From: Nostoc calcicola FACHB-3891
GTDB lineage: Bacteria > Cyanobacteriota > Cyanobacteriia > Cyanobacteriales > Nostocaceae
DNA: 64,000 nt
Assembly: GCF_014697355.1 (NCBI RefSeq)
Contig: NZ_JACJRQ010000001.1
Span: 186,001-250,000, forward strand
Reading direction: 5' to 3'
The notes under the pieces are model-generated. The model searched no databases. It worked only from the letters and a program-made list of their open reading frames with translations, and was not told the origin of the DNA. The stretch's first letter is position 1, and every line of letters starts with the position of its first letter. A program made the position numbers and the translations under genes. Shown here piece after piece: positions 37,901-47,154 of this stretch.

Positions 37901-38424
37901 TTTATCCAGGCAGTAATTATCTATGACTGTTTCCCAATCCTACTAACGATCGGATAGAGGCACAAAAGACACTTCAAAAGAATGCACTGGCGGTTGAAAA
38001 AAACTCTACGCACTTGGTCTAAATAGTTAACAGCTACCTGATAGATCGGATACAATTAGCGTCTACGTTTGATTCAGTGTTCCCTTGTTCCAACCGACTA
38101 CTCATATTCACATACTGCTGTACTAGCTGATTTGACATAGTATTAAAGTTTTCACATGCTGACCGTAGTGAAAAATTTTGATTTAGGGCAAATTAAGACT
38201 TATATTCAAGGGACTTGAGTGTTTCCTGGAGATTAAGTCAGCCAAAAGAAGGTAAAAGCCTCAAAAAAATATATCCTATGTCAAAAACGCACATCTGATA
38301 TGAGTATGAAAAATCTAAAATAGATATTAAATTGAAGAAAAACGAACGACCATCGACAACCATCAGTCCATTTTACTTTCTGTAAAGCGTCGCCAGGTTG
38401 TTACCAGTGCTGAAACACGATTAC

Positions 38425-39612
38425 ATGCAAGTTTCCCAGGATCAGCCTATTTATTCTGAGGCCCCACTCCAGCTGCTACTTTTTGTCGATGGACGCCCAA
38501 AGTCCCGGCAACAGGTGCAGCGCATACGTGCTTATTTAAAAGAATTGCAGGCTGAATATAGTTTTGAACTGCAAATCATCGATGTTGGACAACAACCTTA
38601 CTTGGCCGAACACTTTAAATTAGTCGCAACACCAGCTTTAATCAAAATCCATCCGGAACCACGGCAGATTCTAGCTGGGAGTAATATAGTAGCGCAATTG
38701 AAAAACTGGTGGCCTCGCTGGCAAACCGCCGTAGACGCCTACTTAAAATTACAGGAAGACTTACAAGAACGTATAGACGACAATGGTCGCCCAGCATCAC
38801 CCAAATCTACAATCAGTTCGGTTGCTGTTTCTGCTGAACTCATCCGCCTCTCAGACGAAATTTTTCGCTTGAAACAGGAAAAAGAAAACCTTCAAGAGCA
38901 GCTACAGTTTAAAGACAGGGTGATTGCTATGCTGGCGCACGACCTCCGCAATCCCCTAACTGCTGCGGCGATCGCCATAGAAACTCTTCAATCTAATTAC
39001 AATGTAGAAACAGGCGAATTCCAGCGCCTCAAACCTTCGATGACGGCGCATTTATTAAAACAAGCCCGCAGTCAAACTAAAATTATTGACCGGATGATTG
39101 CCGACCTTTTGCAGGTAGGCCGCGGCAAAGACACAGAGATACCTATACTACCACAAAAGGTAGAGCTAGGTAAACTGTGTTTCGGTATATTAGAAGAATT
39201 GCGCGATCGCTACACCGCCAAATCCCAAGAGCTAGAAACAGATATTCCTAAAGACTTGCCATACGTATATGCTGACCCAGAACGCATCCGGCAAGTGCTA
39301 GTCAATCTGTTGGATAATGCCATCAAATATACGCCAGAACGTGGCAAGATTAGTATTACTGGATTACACCGTACTACCCAAAAAGTTCAATTCAGTATTG
39401 GCGATACCGGGCCTGGTATTCCCGTAGAAAATCGCGATCGCATCTTTGAAAATCACTTTCGCCTGCAACGGGATGAAGGTACAGAAGGTTACGGCATTGG
39501 CCTTTGTTTATGCCAACGCATCATCCGGGCGCATTATGGTCAAATTTGGGTAGACTCTGCCCCCAATAACGGAGCATGGTTCCACTTCACACTGCCGGTT
39601 TATCCTTCTTAA
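38425..39612 (+). CDS. sasA: Adaptive-response sensory histidine kinase SasA (circadian output)
   Basis: 395 residues from ATG 38425 ([23 protein letters not shown]); TTG 38398 would add nine residues. N-terminal KaiB-like thioredoxin domain (about 13-95: '[13 protein letters not shown]', '[20 protein letters not shown]') binds KaiC. A coiled coil leads to the HisKA domain (H-box '[14 protein letters not shown]') and the ATPase (N-box '[11 protein letters not shown]', 'DTGPGIP', 'GYGIGLCLC'). SasA reads the KaiC phosphorylation state and phosphorylates RpaA. The kai genes are not in the window. Confidence 0.93.
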   Translation: MQVSQDQPIYSEAPLQLLLFVDGRPKSRQQVQRIRAYLKELQAEYSFELQIIDVGQQPYLAEHFKLVATPALIKIHPEPRQILAGSNIVAQLKNWWPRWQTAVDAYLKLQEDLQERIDDNGRPASPKSTISSVAVSAELIRLSDEIFRLKQEKENLQEQLQFKDRVIAMLAHDLRNPLTAAAIAIETLQSNYNVETGEFQRLKPSMTAHLLKQARSQTKIIDRMIADLLQVGRGKDTEIPILPQKVELGKLCFGILEELRDRYTAKSQELETDIPKDLPYVYADPERIRQVLVNLLDNAIKYTPERGKISITGLHRTTQKVQFSIGDTGPGIPVENRDRIFENHFRLQRDEGTEGYGIGLCLCQRIIRAHYGQIWVDSAPNNGAWFHFTLPVYPS

Positions 39613-39614
39613 GT

Positions 39615-39762
39615 AATTGGGCATGGGGTATGGGGCATGGGGGAAATGAGGGGGATGAGGGGGATGGGGAGGTAGGGGAAAAGGTTAAAGGGTAAAGGGT
39701 AAAGGGATAAATTTAACCTTTCCCCCTTACCCCTTTCCCTTTCCCCTTCCTAATGCCCAATG
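39615..39762. repeat. Inverted short tandem repeats between sasA and the diguanylate cyclase
   Basis: GGGCATGGGGTATGGGGCATGGGG and GGGTAAAGGGTAAAGGG runs face CCTTTCCCCCTTACCCC and CCTAATGCCCAATGACTAATGAC. The purine and pyrimidine arms can pair; it probably ends transcripts of the two convergent genes. Confidence 0.8.
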
Positions 39763-39763
39763 A

Positions 39764-40792
39764 CTAATGACTACTTGAGACAAAGCGATCGCGTCCCCCG
39801 GCTTTTGCTTGGTAGAGTGCTTTATCGGCTTGCACAATCAAATCTAAAGGAGAGGATTCCCAAGTGGGGACAACAGTGGCTAGTCCCATACTGAGGGTGA
39901 CATACTGACTCACCGCTGAACCGTCATGAACAATTTGCAAATCTCTAACTGCTGCTTGCATCGCTGCGGCAACGTGAACCGCACCAGATGCATGGGTATA
40001 TGGCATAATCACAGCAAATTCTTCGCCACCATAACGCGCTACTAAATCCTGATGTTTTTGCGCTTTTTGGCTTAAGATAGCACCCACCTTTTGTAAACAG
40101 ACATCTCCAGCAGGATGACCATATTTATCGTTATAAAATTTAAAATAGTCTATATCACACAAAATCAGTGACAGGGGACATCCCTCCTGTGCTAAATTAA
40201 TCCACTGAGTATTTAAATAATCATCAAAGCGACGACGATTCGGTAACTCAGTTAAGCCATCGACATTGGCGAGGTGCTGCAAAGCTTGGTTTGCCGCTTC
40301 TAGCTGTTTGTATACCTGCGCTTGCTGTAGCAGTCGGCGCAATCGCTGGCGCAACACAGGCCAGTGAATTGGCTTAGTAACATAATCAGTTGCCCCCGCA
40401 TCAAAAGCACGGTCTACGGATTCTTCATCGTCCAAGCATGTGATCATCAAGATAGGAGTCCGCTCCCATATCTTGGAAATGACGGTATTGCCAAGCACAG
40501 AGTCAGTATCAAAGGTTGCGAGTGCTGACATCAAATTATTTCTGGCAATCTGGAGCAACTGCTTACAGCAAGTAAAGCCATCCATCACAGGCATTACAGC
40601 ATCCAGCAAAACTATATCTGGCTTAATAGTCTCGTAAGCATCTAAACATTGCTTACCATCATTGACCTCGACCACTCGGTAACCTTCTTGTTCCATAGCT
40701 TTACGCAACAACACTCGAATGGTTTTGTCGTCATCAGCCACCAGAATCAATGGTGGTTGCTTAGAAAGAGGAAATGGACTTATGCCTGACAT
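39764..40792 (-). CDS. Response regulator with GGDEF domain (diguanylate cyclase)
   Basis: 342 residues. Receiver domain (about 15-160): acidic pair 'VADDDKT', phospho-acceptor Asp in 'DIVLLDAVMPVMDG', Lys in 'YVTKPIHW'; it carries a roughly 25-residue insert between strand 3 and strand 4. GGDEF domain (about 180-340) has an intact active site RYGGEEF and metal Asp in 'LILCDIDYFKFYND'. The allosteric I-site position reads KHQD rather than RxxD, so product inhibition may be weak. It should make c-di-GMP on phosphorylation. No cognate kinase is adjacent except convergent sasA. Confidence 0.92.
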   Translation of the reverse strand: MSGISPFPLSKQPPLILVADDDKTIRVLLRKAMEQEGYRVVEVNDGKQCLDAYETIKPDIVLLDAVMPVMDGFTCCKQLLQIARNNLMSALATFDTDSVLGNTVISKIWERTPILMITCLDDEESVDRAFDAGATDYVTKPIHWPVLRQRLRRLLQQAQVYKQLEAANQALQHLANVDGLTELPNRRRFDDYLNTQWINLAQEGCPLSLILCDIDYFKFYNDKYGHPAGDVCLQKVGAILSQKAQKHQDLVARYGGEEFAVIMPYTHASGAVHVAAAMQAAVRDLQIVHDGSAVSQYVTLSMGLATVVPTWESSPLDLIVQADKALYQAKAGGRDRFVSSSH

Positions 40793-41374
40793 GAGTTACA
40801 TTCTACTTGCGGGACTATCCTGAAAAAGGCTGGGCAATTCGATCGCATGGGAGCGATCGCTGTCTCGATCGATGCCAGCATTTGTGGCAAGGGTCTGTTT
40901 GGCTTGATAATCAACTGTTTTTTGAGAATAGACTGCTCAATATTATTGAGCCAAGCAAGCGGTAGATAACTAAGTTGCATATACAATCTATAATTGGAAC
41001 ACCAAGACAATTGCTACCTTTTTGTTCAGCTATGGTTATGGGAGGAAATATTACTGTTATATTTCCCCATTATTAAAGTCAAATTGCAATTTTCTTGAGA
41101 ATTCCAAATCTATACCTTAATTATTTAATTCTGTGGTTCGTTTAAAAACTTAACTACATAGGGGAAAGTAATTGCCAAACTGCACTTAGAATATAGCTAA
41201 TACTAAATGTTAATATCGCTTGAGTTTAACTCATTGAGTCTATTCGCCAAAGATTAGAGGGTATCTTTATAAGCCCTTTAGGATTGCTGCTTAATTTATT
41301 TTTTTATACAAAATCAGCACCAATATTTTTTTGCAGAAATAATCAAAACCTATCTAAATTCACGAAATATTAAA
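40793..41374. other. Spacer, no supported gene
   Basis: About 580 bp. HIP1-like sites near 40840-40872 and AT-rich promoter-like sequence before the CRR7-like gene. A 76-codon minus frame overlapping the cyclase start is not convincing. Confidence 0.5.
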
Positions 41375-41635
41375 ATGCCAGATCCACTCATGTATCAGCA
41401 GGATAATTTTGTTGTTCTAGAAACAAATCAACCAGAGCAATTTCTGACACCATCAGAATTATTAGAAAAACTCAAAGCGACTCTCCAGCAACTCAAAATT
41501 CAAGATTTGCCGCCTGACTTGCAAAAGTTTGATGCTGTGGAGACTCAAGCACAATATTTACTCGACACTAGTTGTGAATTAGATATTGGTCCTGGACAAT
41601 ATTTGCAGTGGTATGCAGTTCGTTTAGAAAAGTAA
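41375..41635 (+). CDS. CRR7-like protein (chlororespiratory reduction 7 family)
   Basis: 86 residues: 'PLMYQQDNFVVLETNQPEQFLTPSELLEKLKATL', 'DLPPDLQKFDAVETQAQYLLDTSCELDIGPGQYLQWYAVRLEK'. This matches my memory of the CRR7 family, which in plants is needed for the chloroplast NDH complex and in cyanobacteria is a small conserved protein. Length is full for the family. Role in NDH-1 assembly here is inferred from the family only. Confidence 0.72.
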   Translation: MPDPLMYQQDNFVVLETNQPEQFLTPSELLEKLKATLQQLKIQDLPPDLQKFDAVETQAQYLLDTSCELDIGPGQYLQWYAVRLEK

Positions 41636-41692
41636 TACTTACCCATTGACAATAAATACCAAATATGGATAAGGTTAAAAACCACATCTTTC

Positions 41693-41721
41693 GTAGGGGC
41701 ACAGCACTGCTGTGCCCCTAC
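41693..41721. repeat. Perfect palindrome of the GTAGGGGC family
   Basis: 14-bp arms GTAGGGGCACAGCA / TGCTGTGCCCCTAC with a 1-nt centre. Related palindromes occur at 42683, 46050 (interrupted) and 54768. Confidence 0.9.
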
Positions 41722-41847
41722 AGCATGGCCTATTTACGTAGTTTACCGCCGTAGGCATCGCAGGATAATTAAGAAAAGCCTGAAACAATCTATGCGTCGT
41801 TAATTCACATCACGATGCATTTGTACAGTGCGTAAGTCTTATTTTTG

Positions 41848-42417
41848 TTATGCGATATTGACTATTGACTCTTTTTGAGTATTGATCAGCGCTACCTCAA
41901 TTTTGTTTTCAGACGGCTGGGTTATTTGAATTTCAACTCCAGGACCAAAATAATTGGTCATCTTTTCTTGCTTTTTTTGCCATAGGTCAATGGGTATTAG
42001 CGGTGAATCAAATTCTAAAATTAGGGCGTAGCTTCCATTGACTTCTGTTTCTCGCAATCCTGTAACTGTTGGTCGTTCTTCATCGCTGGGACTCAAACCT
42101 AAGAAAGCAAGTGTTGTATCGAAATGAGCATCTTGACCATAACAATATCTGGTGATATCTTTGCGAATTTTATTTTGAGTTACAGTTGCTTGCTGCTGGC
42201 GCAATATTAAGGTTGATGGTGAGGTAGGTTGGCTAAAGGGTATTGGCTTGAGTTCATTAGCTTTCAGTGCCAGCCCCCCCAACAATAAAGGAATCCCGTA
42301 AAAAAATCCGACAAGATTGAGTGTCGCATTATTAGCAGCATAGGCGACAAAGCCAATGATGGTTAATATGCTGCCGATAGTTAAACCGAGTGTTCCCAAA
42401 GAGATTTGGCGTAGCAT
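41848..42417 (-). CDS. DUF2854 membrane protein
   Basis: 189 residues. Two N-terminal membrane helices (about 8-29 and 33-51: 'GTLGLTIGSILTIIGFVAYA', 'LVGFFYGIPLLLGGLALKA') followed by a cytosolic domain with 'ELKPIPF', 'RKDITRYCYGQDAHFDTTLAFLGLSP' and 'GSYALILEFDSPLIP'. This is the cyanobacterial/plastid DUF2854 family, including plant thylakoid proteins of uncertain function. Length is normal. Confidence 0.85.
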   Translation of the reverse strand: MLRQISLGTLGLTIGSILTIIGFVAYAANNATLNLVGFFYGIPLLLGGLALKANELKPIPFSQPTSPSTLILRQQQATVTQNKIRKDITRYCYGQDAHFDTTLAFLGLSPSDEERPTVTGLRETEVNGSYALILEFDSPLIPIDLWQKKQEKMTNYFGPGVEIQITQPSENKIEVALINTQKESIVNIA

Positions 42418-42682
42418 GAGCTTAGATGAGTATAAATTGTTAATATGTCATACCATTTCTAAAAATCTTGTCAACAAATAAATTGCCTGTAGGAATTTAC
42501 AGTTCTATGCCCCTACCAACGTACTTTTAGCAAGAATTTTATGAAATGGTATTAGTTTTATTATCATCGGCTATGAGTCACTTTCTTAGGAAAGAGGATT
42601 AGTCTATCTTGCTTACAGCATTCTAAATCAGTCAATTAGTGGGTAATAGCCGAAGTTCACTCAAGTCAACTAAAACCCTTGA

Positions 42683-42710
42683 GTAGGGGCGTACAGATGT
42701 ACGCCCCTAC
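42683..42710. repeat. Perfect palindrome of the GTAGGGGC family
   Basis: 13-bp arms GTAGGGGCGTACA / TGTACGCCCCTAC around a GA centre, between DUF2854 and the small gene at 42780. A degraded relative lies near 42490-42518. Confidence 0.9.
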
Positions 42711-42779
42711 TTAGTGTTCCGGAATGTTCGATTATGAGTTAAGTTTAAACTTAAAGGTAATTAACACGAAGAAAAAATA

Positions 42780-42959
42780 ATGGATCTACAGACTATAAAA
42801 GAACGAATTGCCGTGGTGCAAAGTAAGCGGGACTACTTGCTGAGCCTACTGGAACAACCAAACCTGGGAACTTTAAGAATTGACGTGAATCAAGCTTTGG
42901 AGGAACTAGACGAGTTAATTGATGAATTTAGACGCACGGTTCCTGGAACAGAAATATAG
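42780..42959 (+). CDS. Small helical protein, unknown function
   Basis: 59 residues: MDLQTIKERIAVVQSKRDYL, then 'LLEQPNLGTLRIDVNQALEELDELIDEFRRTVPG'. Two predicted amphipathic helices with regular heptads. ATG is preceded by CGAAGAAAAAATA, a weak ribosome site. Composition and clean stop indicate a real small gene; similar short proteins are common in cyanobacteria. No function can be assigned. Confidence 0.7.
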   Translation: MDLQTIKERIAVVQSKRDYLLSLLEQPNLGTLRIDVNQALEELDELIDEFRRTVPGTEI

Positions 42960-43109
42960 TTAAGCTGGACTCAGCATTAGAGTATAAAATATCAAAAATT
43001 GCGTCGGTGTAACCTTGAACTTGAGGATATACCGACGTTTTTCTGTAACATAATGTCTTCAAATTTCTGGAATTGACCTAAGCCGGGTTTGTTAATGCAA
43101 TACATTATC

Positions 43110-43526
43110 TCACCCTGTAACTGGGCCGTTTCCTGCACGCTGGCCTAACTGCCTAACTAAAGCAATAAGTTCGGAGGTAGGTACATCTTTTTTACAAACA
43201 TCATCAAAGCTAGACATTTTTTTTGTCTCGTGAGAACTTACATCCTCTACTGAAGAGTAGGCAAGGATTTGAGTATTCGGAGATATAGCTTTGATTTGAC
43301 TAGATGCACTCCAGCCATCCATGACTGGCATCTGTAAGTCTAAAACAATTACATCAGGCTGCCAAAGTTTAACCATTTCTATAGCTTCTTGACCATTACT
43401 GGCTAAGCCTACTACTTGGATATTTTCCTGGCAAGAAAAAGCCAATTTTAAGGTTAAACGAGTAAGTTCGTGGTCATCAACTACTAGAACGCGCAAGGTA
43501 GAAAAGTCACAGGATAACATTAACAT
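43110..43526 (-). CDS. Single-domain response regulator
   Basis: 138 residues from ATG 43526 (ATG 43520 is possible, TTG 43541 less likely). Receiver domain: 'RVLVVDDHELTRLTL', phospho-acceptor in 'DVIVLDLQMPVMDGW', Thr/Ser switch in 'ILAYSS', Lys in 'VCKKDVPTSELI'. No DNA-binding or enzymatic output follows, so it acts by protein interaction. It is closest in style to NarL-type receivers. It sits before ppk on the same strand but about 190 bp downstream of its stop. Confidence 0.87.
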   Translation of the reverse strand: MLMLSCDFSTLRVLVVDDHELTRLTLKLAFSCQENIQVVGLASNGQEAIEMVKLWQPDVIVLDLQMPVMDGWSASSQIKAISPNTQILAYSSVEDVSSHETKKMSSFDDVCKKDVPTSELIALVRQLGQRAGNGPVTG

Positions 43527-43719
43527 TGAGGGAAAAGACAAAATTATTTACAATAACCCCTCTAGTTTATGGGAATAAGTGCCAGCACTTACTCTATCCT
43601 ATGGTTGAATAACTTGTATCAACCTATGACAAATAACTTAGATAACTTTCCTAAAAATTAAAATTTCTTAAAAAAAACCTAAGTTAATACAGTTGTCAAG
43701 GTATATAGAACTGATTTTT

Positions 43720-45900
43720 TTAATCAATCAGGTTTGAGCCTACACCAGTTGAGCGTAATGCCATATTTATAAGAGTTTTTTGGGAATTAGCTTCTGGAGA
43801 ATCATCATAGGGACGGCGTTGAATGTATGTGCCGTCGGCTTGTAATTCCCAAGCTTGACGATTATCTGCGAGCATAATTCCCAAGATTTCTTGCAAATCT
43901 TTAGCAATATCTGGGTCTTTGATTGGGGTAATTACTTCTACTCGCCGATCTAAGTTGCGACGCATCCAGTCGGCACTCCCAATATAAATTTCCTCTTGTG
44001 TGTTGTTATGAAAATAAAAAATCCGAGAGTGTTCTAAAAAGCGACCGATAATGCTGATTATGTGAATGTTTTCACTAATGTCTTTGAGTCCAGGACGCAA
44101 ACAGCAAACGCCCCTGACAATTAGATCGATTTGTACTCCAGCGCGGGAAGCTTCATATAAAGTGGCGATAATTTCGGGATCGACTAGGGAATTCATTTTG
44201 GCAACAATGCGCCCAGAAAAGCCATGTTGAACATTTTCGATTTCGCGGCGAATGAGTGCCAAAAAGCGATCGCGCATATTCACAGGTGCAACCAACACCT
44301 CTCGATAAGACTTTTGCCGGGAGTAGCCTGTTAAGAAATTAAATAAATCCGTGATGTCCGCACCCAATTCTTCACGGCAACTAAATAATCCCAAATCTGT
44401 ATACAGCCGTGCAGTTTTCGGGTTATAATTACCAGTCCCAATATGTACGTAGCGACGCATCCGGTCTTTTTCTCGCCGGACTACCATGACAGTTTTACTG
44501 TGGGTTTTCAGCCCCACTAAACCATAGACAACATGAACTCCAACTCTTTCTAGTCGTCTTGCCCAATAAATATTATTCTCTTCATCAAACCGCGCTTTTA
44601 ATTCCACCAGTACAGATACCTGCTTGCCATTTTCGGCAGCGGCGATTAAAGCGTTGACGATGGGTGAGTCGCCAGAAGTCCTATAGAGAGTCATCTTGAT
44701 GGCTAAGACATTCGGATCGTAAGCGGCGTAAGTAATAAAACGCACCACTGAGGCGGAAAAAGATTGATAGGGATGGTGTACTAACAAATCTTTTTCACGA
44801 ATTACCGAAAAAAAGTCTTTTCCTTCGTCTGTTTCAAGTACATCTGGGTCTAAACTCGGTTCTCTCAACCTTTGCAGACGAGCTGGTACAACAGATTGAC
44901 GTGGTGGATCTTTGAGTTCTGGTAGTGGCAAGGACATAAAATACATTAAATCCCGCAGTCCTACAAGACCATCTACTTCGTAAACATCACTGTCTGTTAA
45001 TTCTAAATCTTGTAATAAGCGCGATCGCACTGGTTCAGGTGTTTGGGATTGAATTTCTAGCCGCACTGGACTTCCACCCAAACGCCGTTTTCGCAATTCT
45101 TGTTCGATCGCTAATAATAAATCATCTGCTTCATCTTCTTCTAAGACTAAATCAGCGTCGCGGGTGATGCGGAATGGGTGATATTCTTGAATATTCATCC
45201 CTGGAAATAGGGATTCTAAGTTATGAGCGATCGCTTGTTCTAAAGGCACCCCAACCCAGTGAATCGGTTTTTCATTATCTGGGGTTGCCAACTCACGAGG
45301 TATCGGTAAAAATCGCGGCAGAACGTTAGGAACTTTTACTCTGGCAAAGAATTCCTCATCGGTGTCTGGATTTTTGACCACAACTGCCAAATTCAGACTG
45401 AGATTAGAAATAAAAGGAAATGGATGACTGGGATCGACAGCCAACGGAGTCAAAACTGGAAAAACTTGTTCTTCAAAATAACTGTTGAGATGATTCCGCT
45501 GTGTCTGATTTAAATCTATATAATTCAGGATATGGATGCCGTGATTTGCTAATAGCGGTCGAAGCACTTGCTCAAAATGTTGATGCTGTTTCTTCACCTG
45601 GGGAATCAGAGTAGACCGAATATCGTCTAGCTGTTGTTGTGGTGTGCGACCATCGGGAGTTAACAGGCTGACTTTCGCCTCTACTTGTTGCTTTAAACCA
45701 GCAACCCGCACCATAAAGAATTCATCTAAATTAGAACAGAAGATTGCTAAAAACTTCAGGCGTTCGAGAAGAGGAGTGCGATCGTCACAAGCTTCATGTA
45801 AAACTCTGCCATTAAACTCTAACCAGCTTAACTCTCGGTTAAGATAATATTGTGGATCGTTAAGATTGATGGGAGTAGTGCTTTTTTTTGACTTAGCCAT
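43720..45900 (-). CDS. ppk1: Polyphosphate kinase 1
   Basis: 726 residues from ATG 45900, which has GAGG 5 nt upstream; ATG 45930 is less likely. PPK1 signature: 'YYLNRELSWLEFNGRVL', 'FCSNLDEFFMVRVAGL', 'HHPYQSF', the autophosphorylated His region 'GLVGLKTHSKTVMVVRR', 'RYVHIGTGNYNPKTARLYTD', and 'IYIGSADWMRRNLDRRVE'. It reversibly makes polyphosphate from ATP. Full length for cyanobacteria. Confidence 0.96.
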   Translation of the reverse strand: MAKSKKSTTPINLNDPQYYLNRELSWLEFNGRVLHEACDDRTPLLERLKFLAIFCSNLDEFFMVRVAGLKQQVEAKVSLLTPDGRTPQQQLDDIRSTLIPQVKKQHQHFEQVLRPLLANHGIHILNYIDLNQTQRNHLNSYFEEQVFPVLTPLAVDPSHPFPFISNLSLNLAVVVKNPDTDEEFFARVKVPNVLPRFLPIPRELATPDNEKPIHWVGVPLEQAIAHNLESLFPGMNIQEYHPFRITRDADLVLEEDEADDLLLAIEQELRKRRLGGSPVRLEIQSQTPEPVRSRLLQDLELTDSDVYEVDGLVGLRDLMYFMSLPLPELKDPPRQSVVPARLQRLREPSLDPDVLETDEGKDFFSVIREKDLLVHHPYQSFSASVVRFITYAAYDPNVLAIKMTLYRTSGDSPIVNALIAAAENGKQVSVLVELKARFDEENNIYWARRLERVGVHVVYGLVGLKTHSKTVMVVRREKDRMRRYVHIGTGNYNPKTARLYTDLGLFSCREELGADITDLFNFLTGYSRQKSYREVLVAPVNMRDRFLALIRREIENVQHGFSGRIVAKMNSLVDPEIIATLYEASRAGVQIDLIVRGVCCLRPGLKDISENIHIISIIGRFLEHSRIFYFHNNTQEEIYIGSADWMRRNLDRRVEVITPIKDPDIAKDLQEILGIMLADNRQAWELQADGTYIQRRPYDDSPEANSQKTLINMALRSTGVGSNLID

Positions 45901-46737
45901 AATGACCTCAGGGCAGGCAGATGTAGCCATTTAACTTGGGGACAATAAACATAGTAAGTTAAATGGTGCTTGAGCGTGACGCTCAGGCAACAGCTAATCA
46001 TATCTAAAGTTTTATAGCTGCTTTCAATTGTGTGGAATATTGGTATTTCGTAGGGGCGCACAGATGTCATTGGTGTCAACTTAACGTGAAATCTATGTCC
46101 TCCAAGGAACTGAAGTTCAAGGCTCATAGCGAAAGTCATCTAAAAGATGACTGAATATCCCCAAAAATCTTTAGTCATCTAAAGATTGACTTGAGCTATT
46201 AGACTGGAACTGAAGTTCCAGGCGGGTGACAAAGCCAACAATTAAATTATTTCTAACTTAAGTTGACACCAATGCACAGATGTGCGCCCCTACAATGTTA
46301 TGTCTCGGAATTCAAATCCTTGCCTACAGCATATTGCTCATGAAGATGCACTGAAGATTTAGCAAAGATATGACATGGGCAATTCTGAAAGTTTTTGACT
46401 AATTATTAAATATAGTTTACATAGATTTTTGGTATTGGAAGCAGTCTAAAGCCGTACTTGCTGTGCTTTTGATATTTAGTTTTTACCAATACAAATTTTT
46501 GTAAGCATTACCACAACTACTATACACATATTGACTAAGCACAAACTCTGCTACATCCTTATTTTTAAAATATTAATGGTGTTGTTCAGAATTCACACTA
46601 GCAATTTTATCTATTAAATTTTTTAATTTATCACCGCTAAAATTTTGACAAAATTCAGTGTTGTTACTGAGAATTTTCTTGGAGGCAATGGTTATATTGA
46701 AAACGCAAAGATAAACAACACGAGGAGTTTGTTAATC
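45901..46737. other. Spacer with a MITE inserted in a palindromic repeat
   Basis: No gene supported; a 103-codon minus frame across 45828-46139 is a shadow of repeat and ppk sequence. It holds the element described at 46068-46274 and, downstream, AT-rich promoter sequence for the secreted protein at 46738. Confidence 0.6.
46068..46274. mobile_element. MITE-like element C, 9-bp target duplication
   Basis: 207 bp with perfect 17-bp terminal inverted repeats (CATTGGTGTCAACTTAA) and a 9-bp duplication CACAGATGT at 46059-46067 and 46275-46283. It interrupts a GTAGGGGCGCACA...TGTGCGCCCCTAC palindrome. The interior has further palindromes (AGTCATCTAAAAGATGACT; ATCTTTAGTCATCTAAAGAT) and no coding capacity. 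Confidence 0.9.
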
Positions 46738-47154
46738 ATGAAAATTTCTGCAATTCTTAAAGGTAGCGTTTGTGTATTAGGTTTGGTTGGCGTTGGTAAT
46801 TTCTTTGCGGCACCTGCAAATGCAGGAGATGCTGCTGCTCGTGGTGCGGTTACAATTGTTAGACCATCAGGTTCTTCTGTCAGCGTCAGTGCTGAGTTAA
46901 CTGCACCTAGTGCTGCCTATTTTACCGGACCAGCATTAACTGTTACTCCTACATATAGTGGTACTGCGGGTGGAAACGATGAACTAGTAGATGCTCTCGA
47001 AATAGATCCAGGTGCAGTTGTAAACTTAACTTCACCACCTAGTTCCACAATCGAAGCAGCTATTGCAGCACAGATTGATGCCGGTAGTTTTACAGCGGTT
47101 GAAGACCTAGCAGCTCTTGTCAGAGCAGCTAAAGTTAATGGCGGTCTAGAATAG
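46738..47154 (+). CDS. Small secreted protein, paralog 1
   Basis: 138 residues from ATG 46738, with GAGGAG about 10 nt upstream. Signal peptide (1-26: MKISAILKGSVCVLGLVGVG ... APANA). Mature part begins GDAAARGAVTIVRPSGSSV and is predicted to be beta-rich, with 'VSVSAELTAP' and 'ALTVTPTYSG', then a short helical end (VEDLAALVRAAK). It is homologous to the protein at 47785, sharing A-R-G-A-x-x-I-V-x-P-S-G and a GLE/ALE end. Function unknown; it resembles a small surface or fibre subunit in size and layout (inference). Confidence 0.75.
   Translation: MKISAILKGSVCVLGLVGVGNFFAAPANAGDAAARGAVTIVRPSGSSVSVSAELTAPSAAYFTGPALTVTPTYSGTAGGNDELVDALEIDPGAVVNLTSPPSSTIEAAIAAQIDAGSFTAVEDLAALVRAAKVNGGLE

Larger units (their letters stand above)
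36634..38424. other. Nearly gene-free 1.8-kb region
   Basis: Contains inverted GGGGATTGGG-type short repeats (36693-36802), a perfect 8-bp stem-loop ACGGTAGC-AGAA-GCTACCGT (36839-36858), inverted GGGGAAAGGG repeats (about 37150-37217), several HIP1-like sites and a doubtful small frame at 37703-37900. AT-rich sequence before sasA holds its promoter. The mixture suggests an old deletion or decay zone. Confidence 0.6.

Noticed and set aside
40780-41010. 76-codon minus frame overlapping the cyclase start
   Set aside because: No family, no ribosome site, overlaps the true start region.
45828-46139. 103-codon minus frame upstream of ppk1
   Set aside because: Runs across the MITE and palindrome and into ppk1 in another frame.
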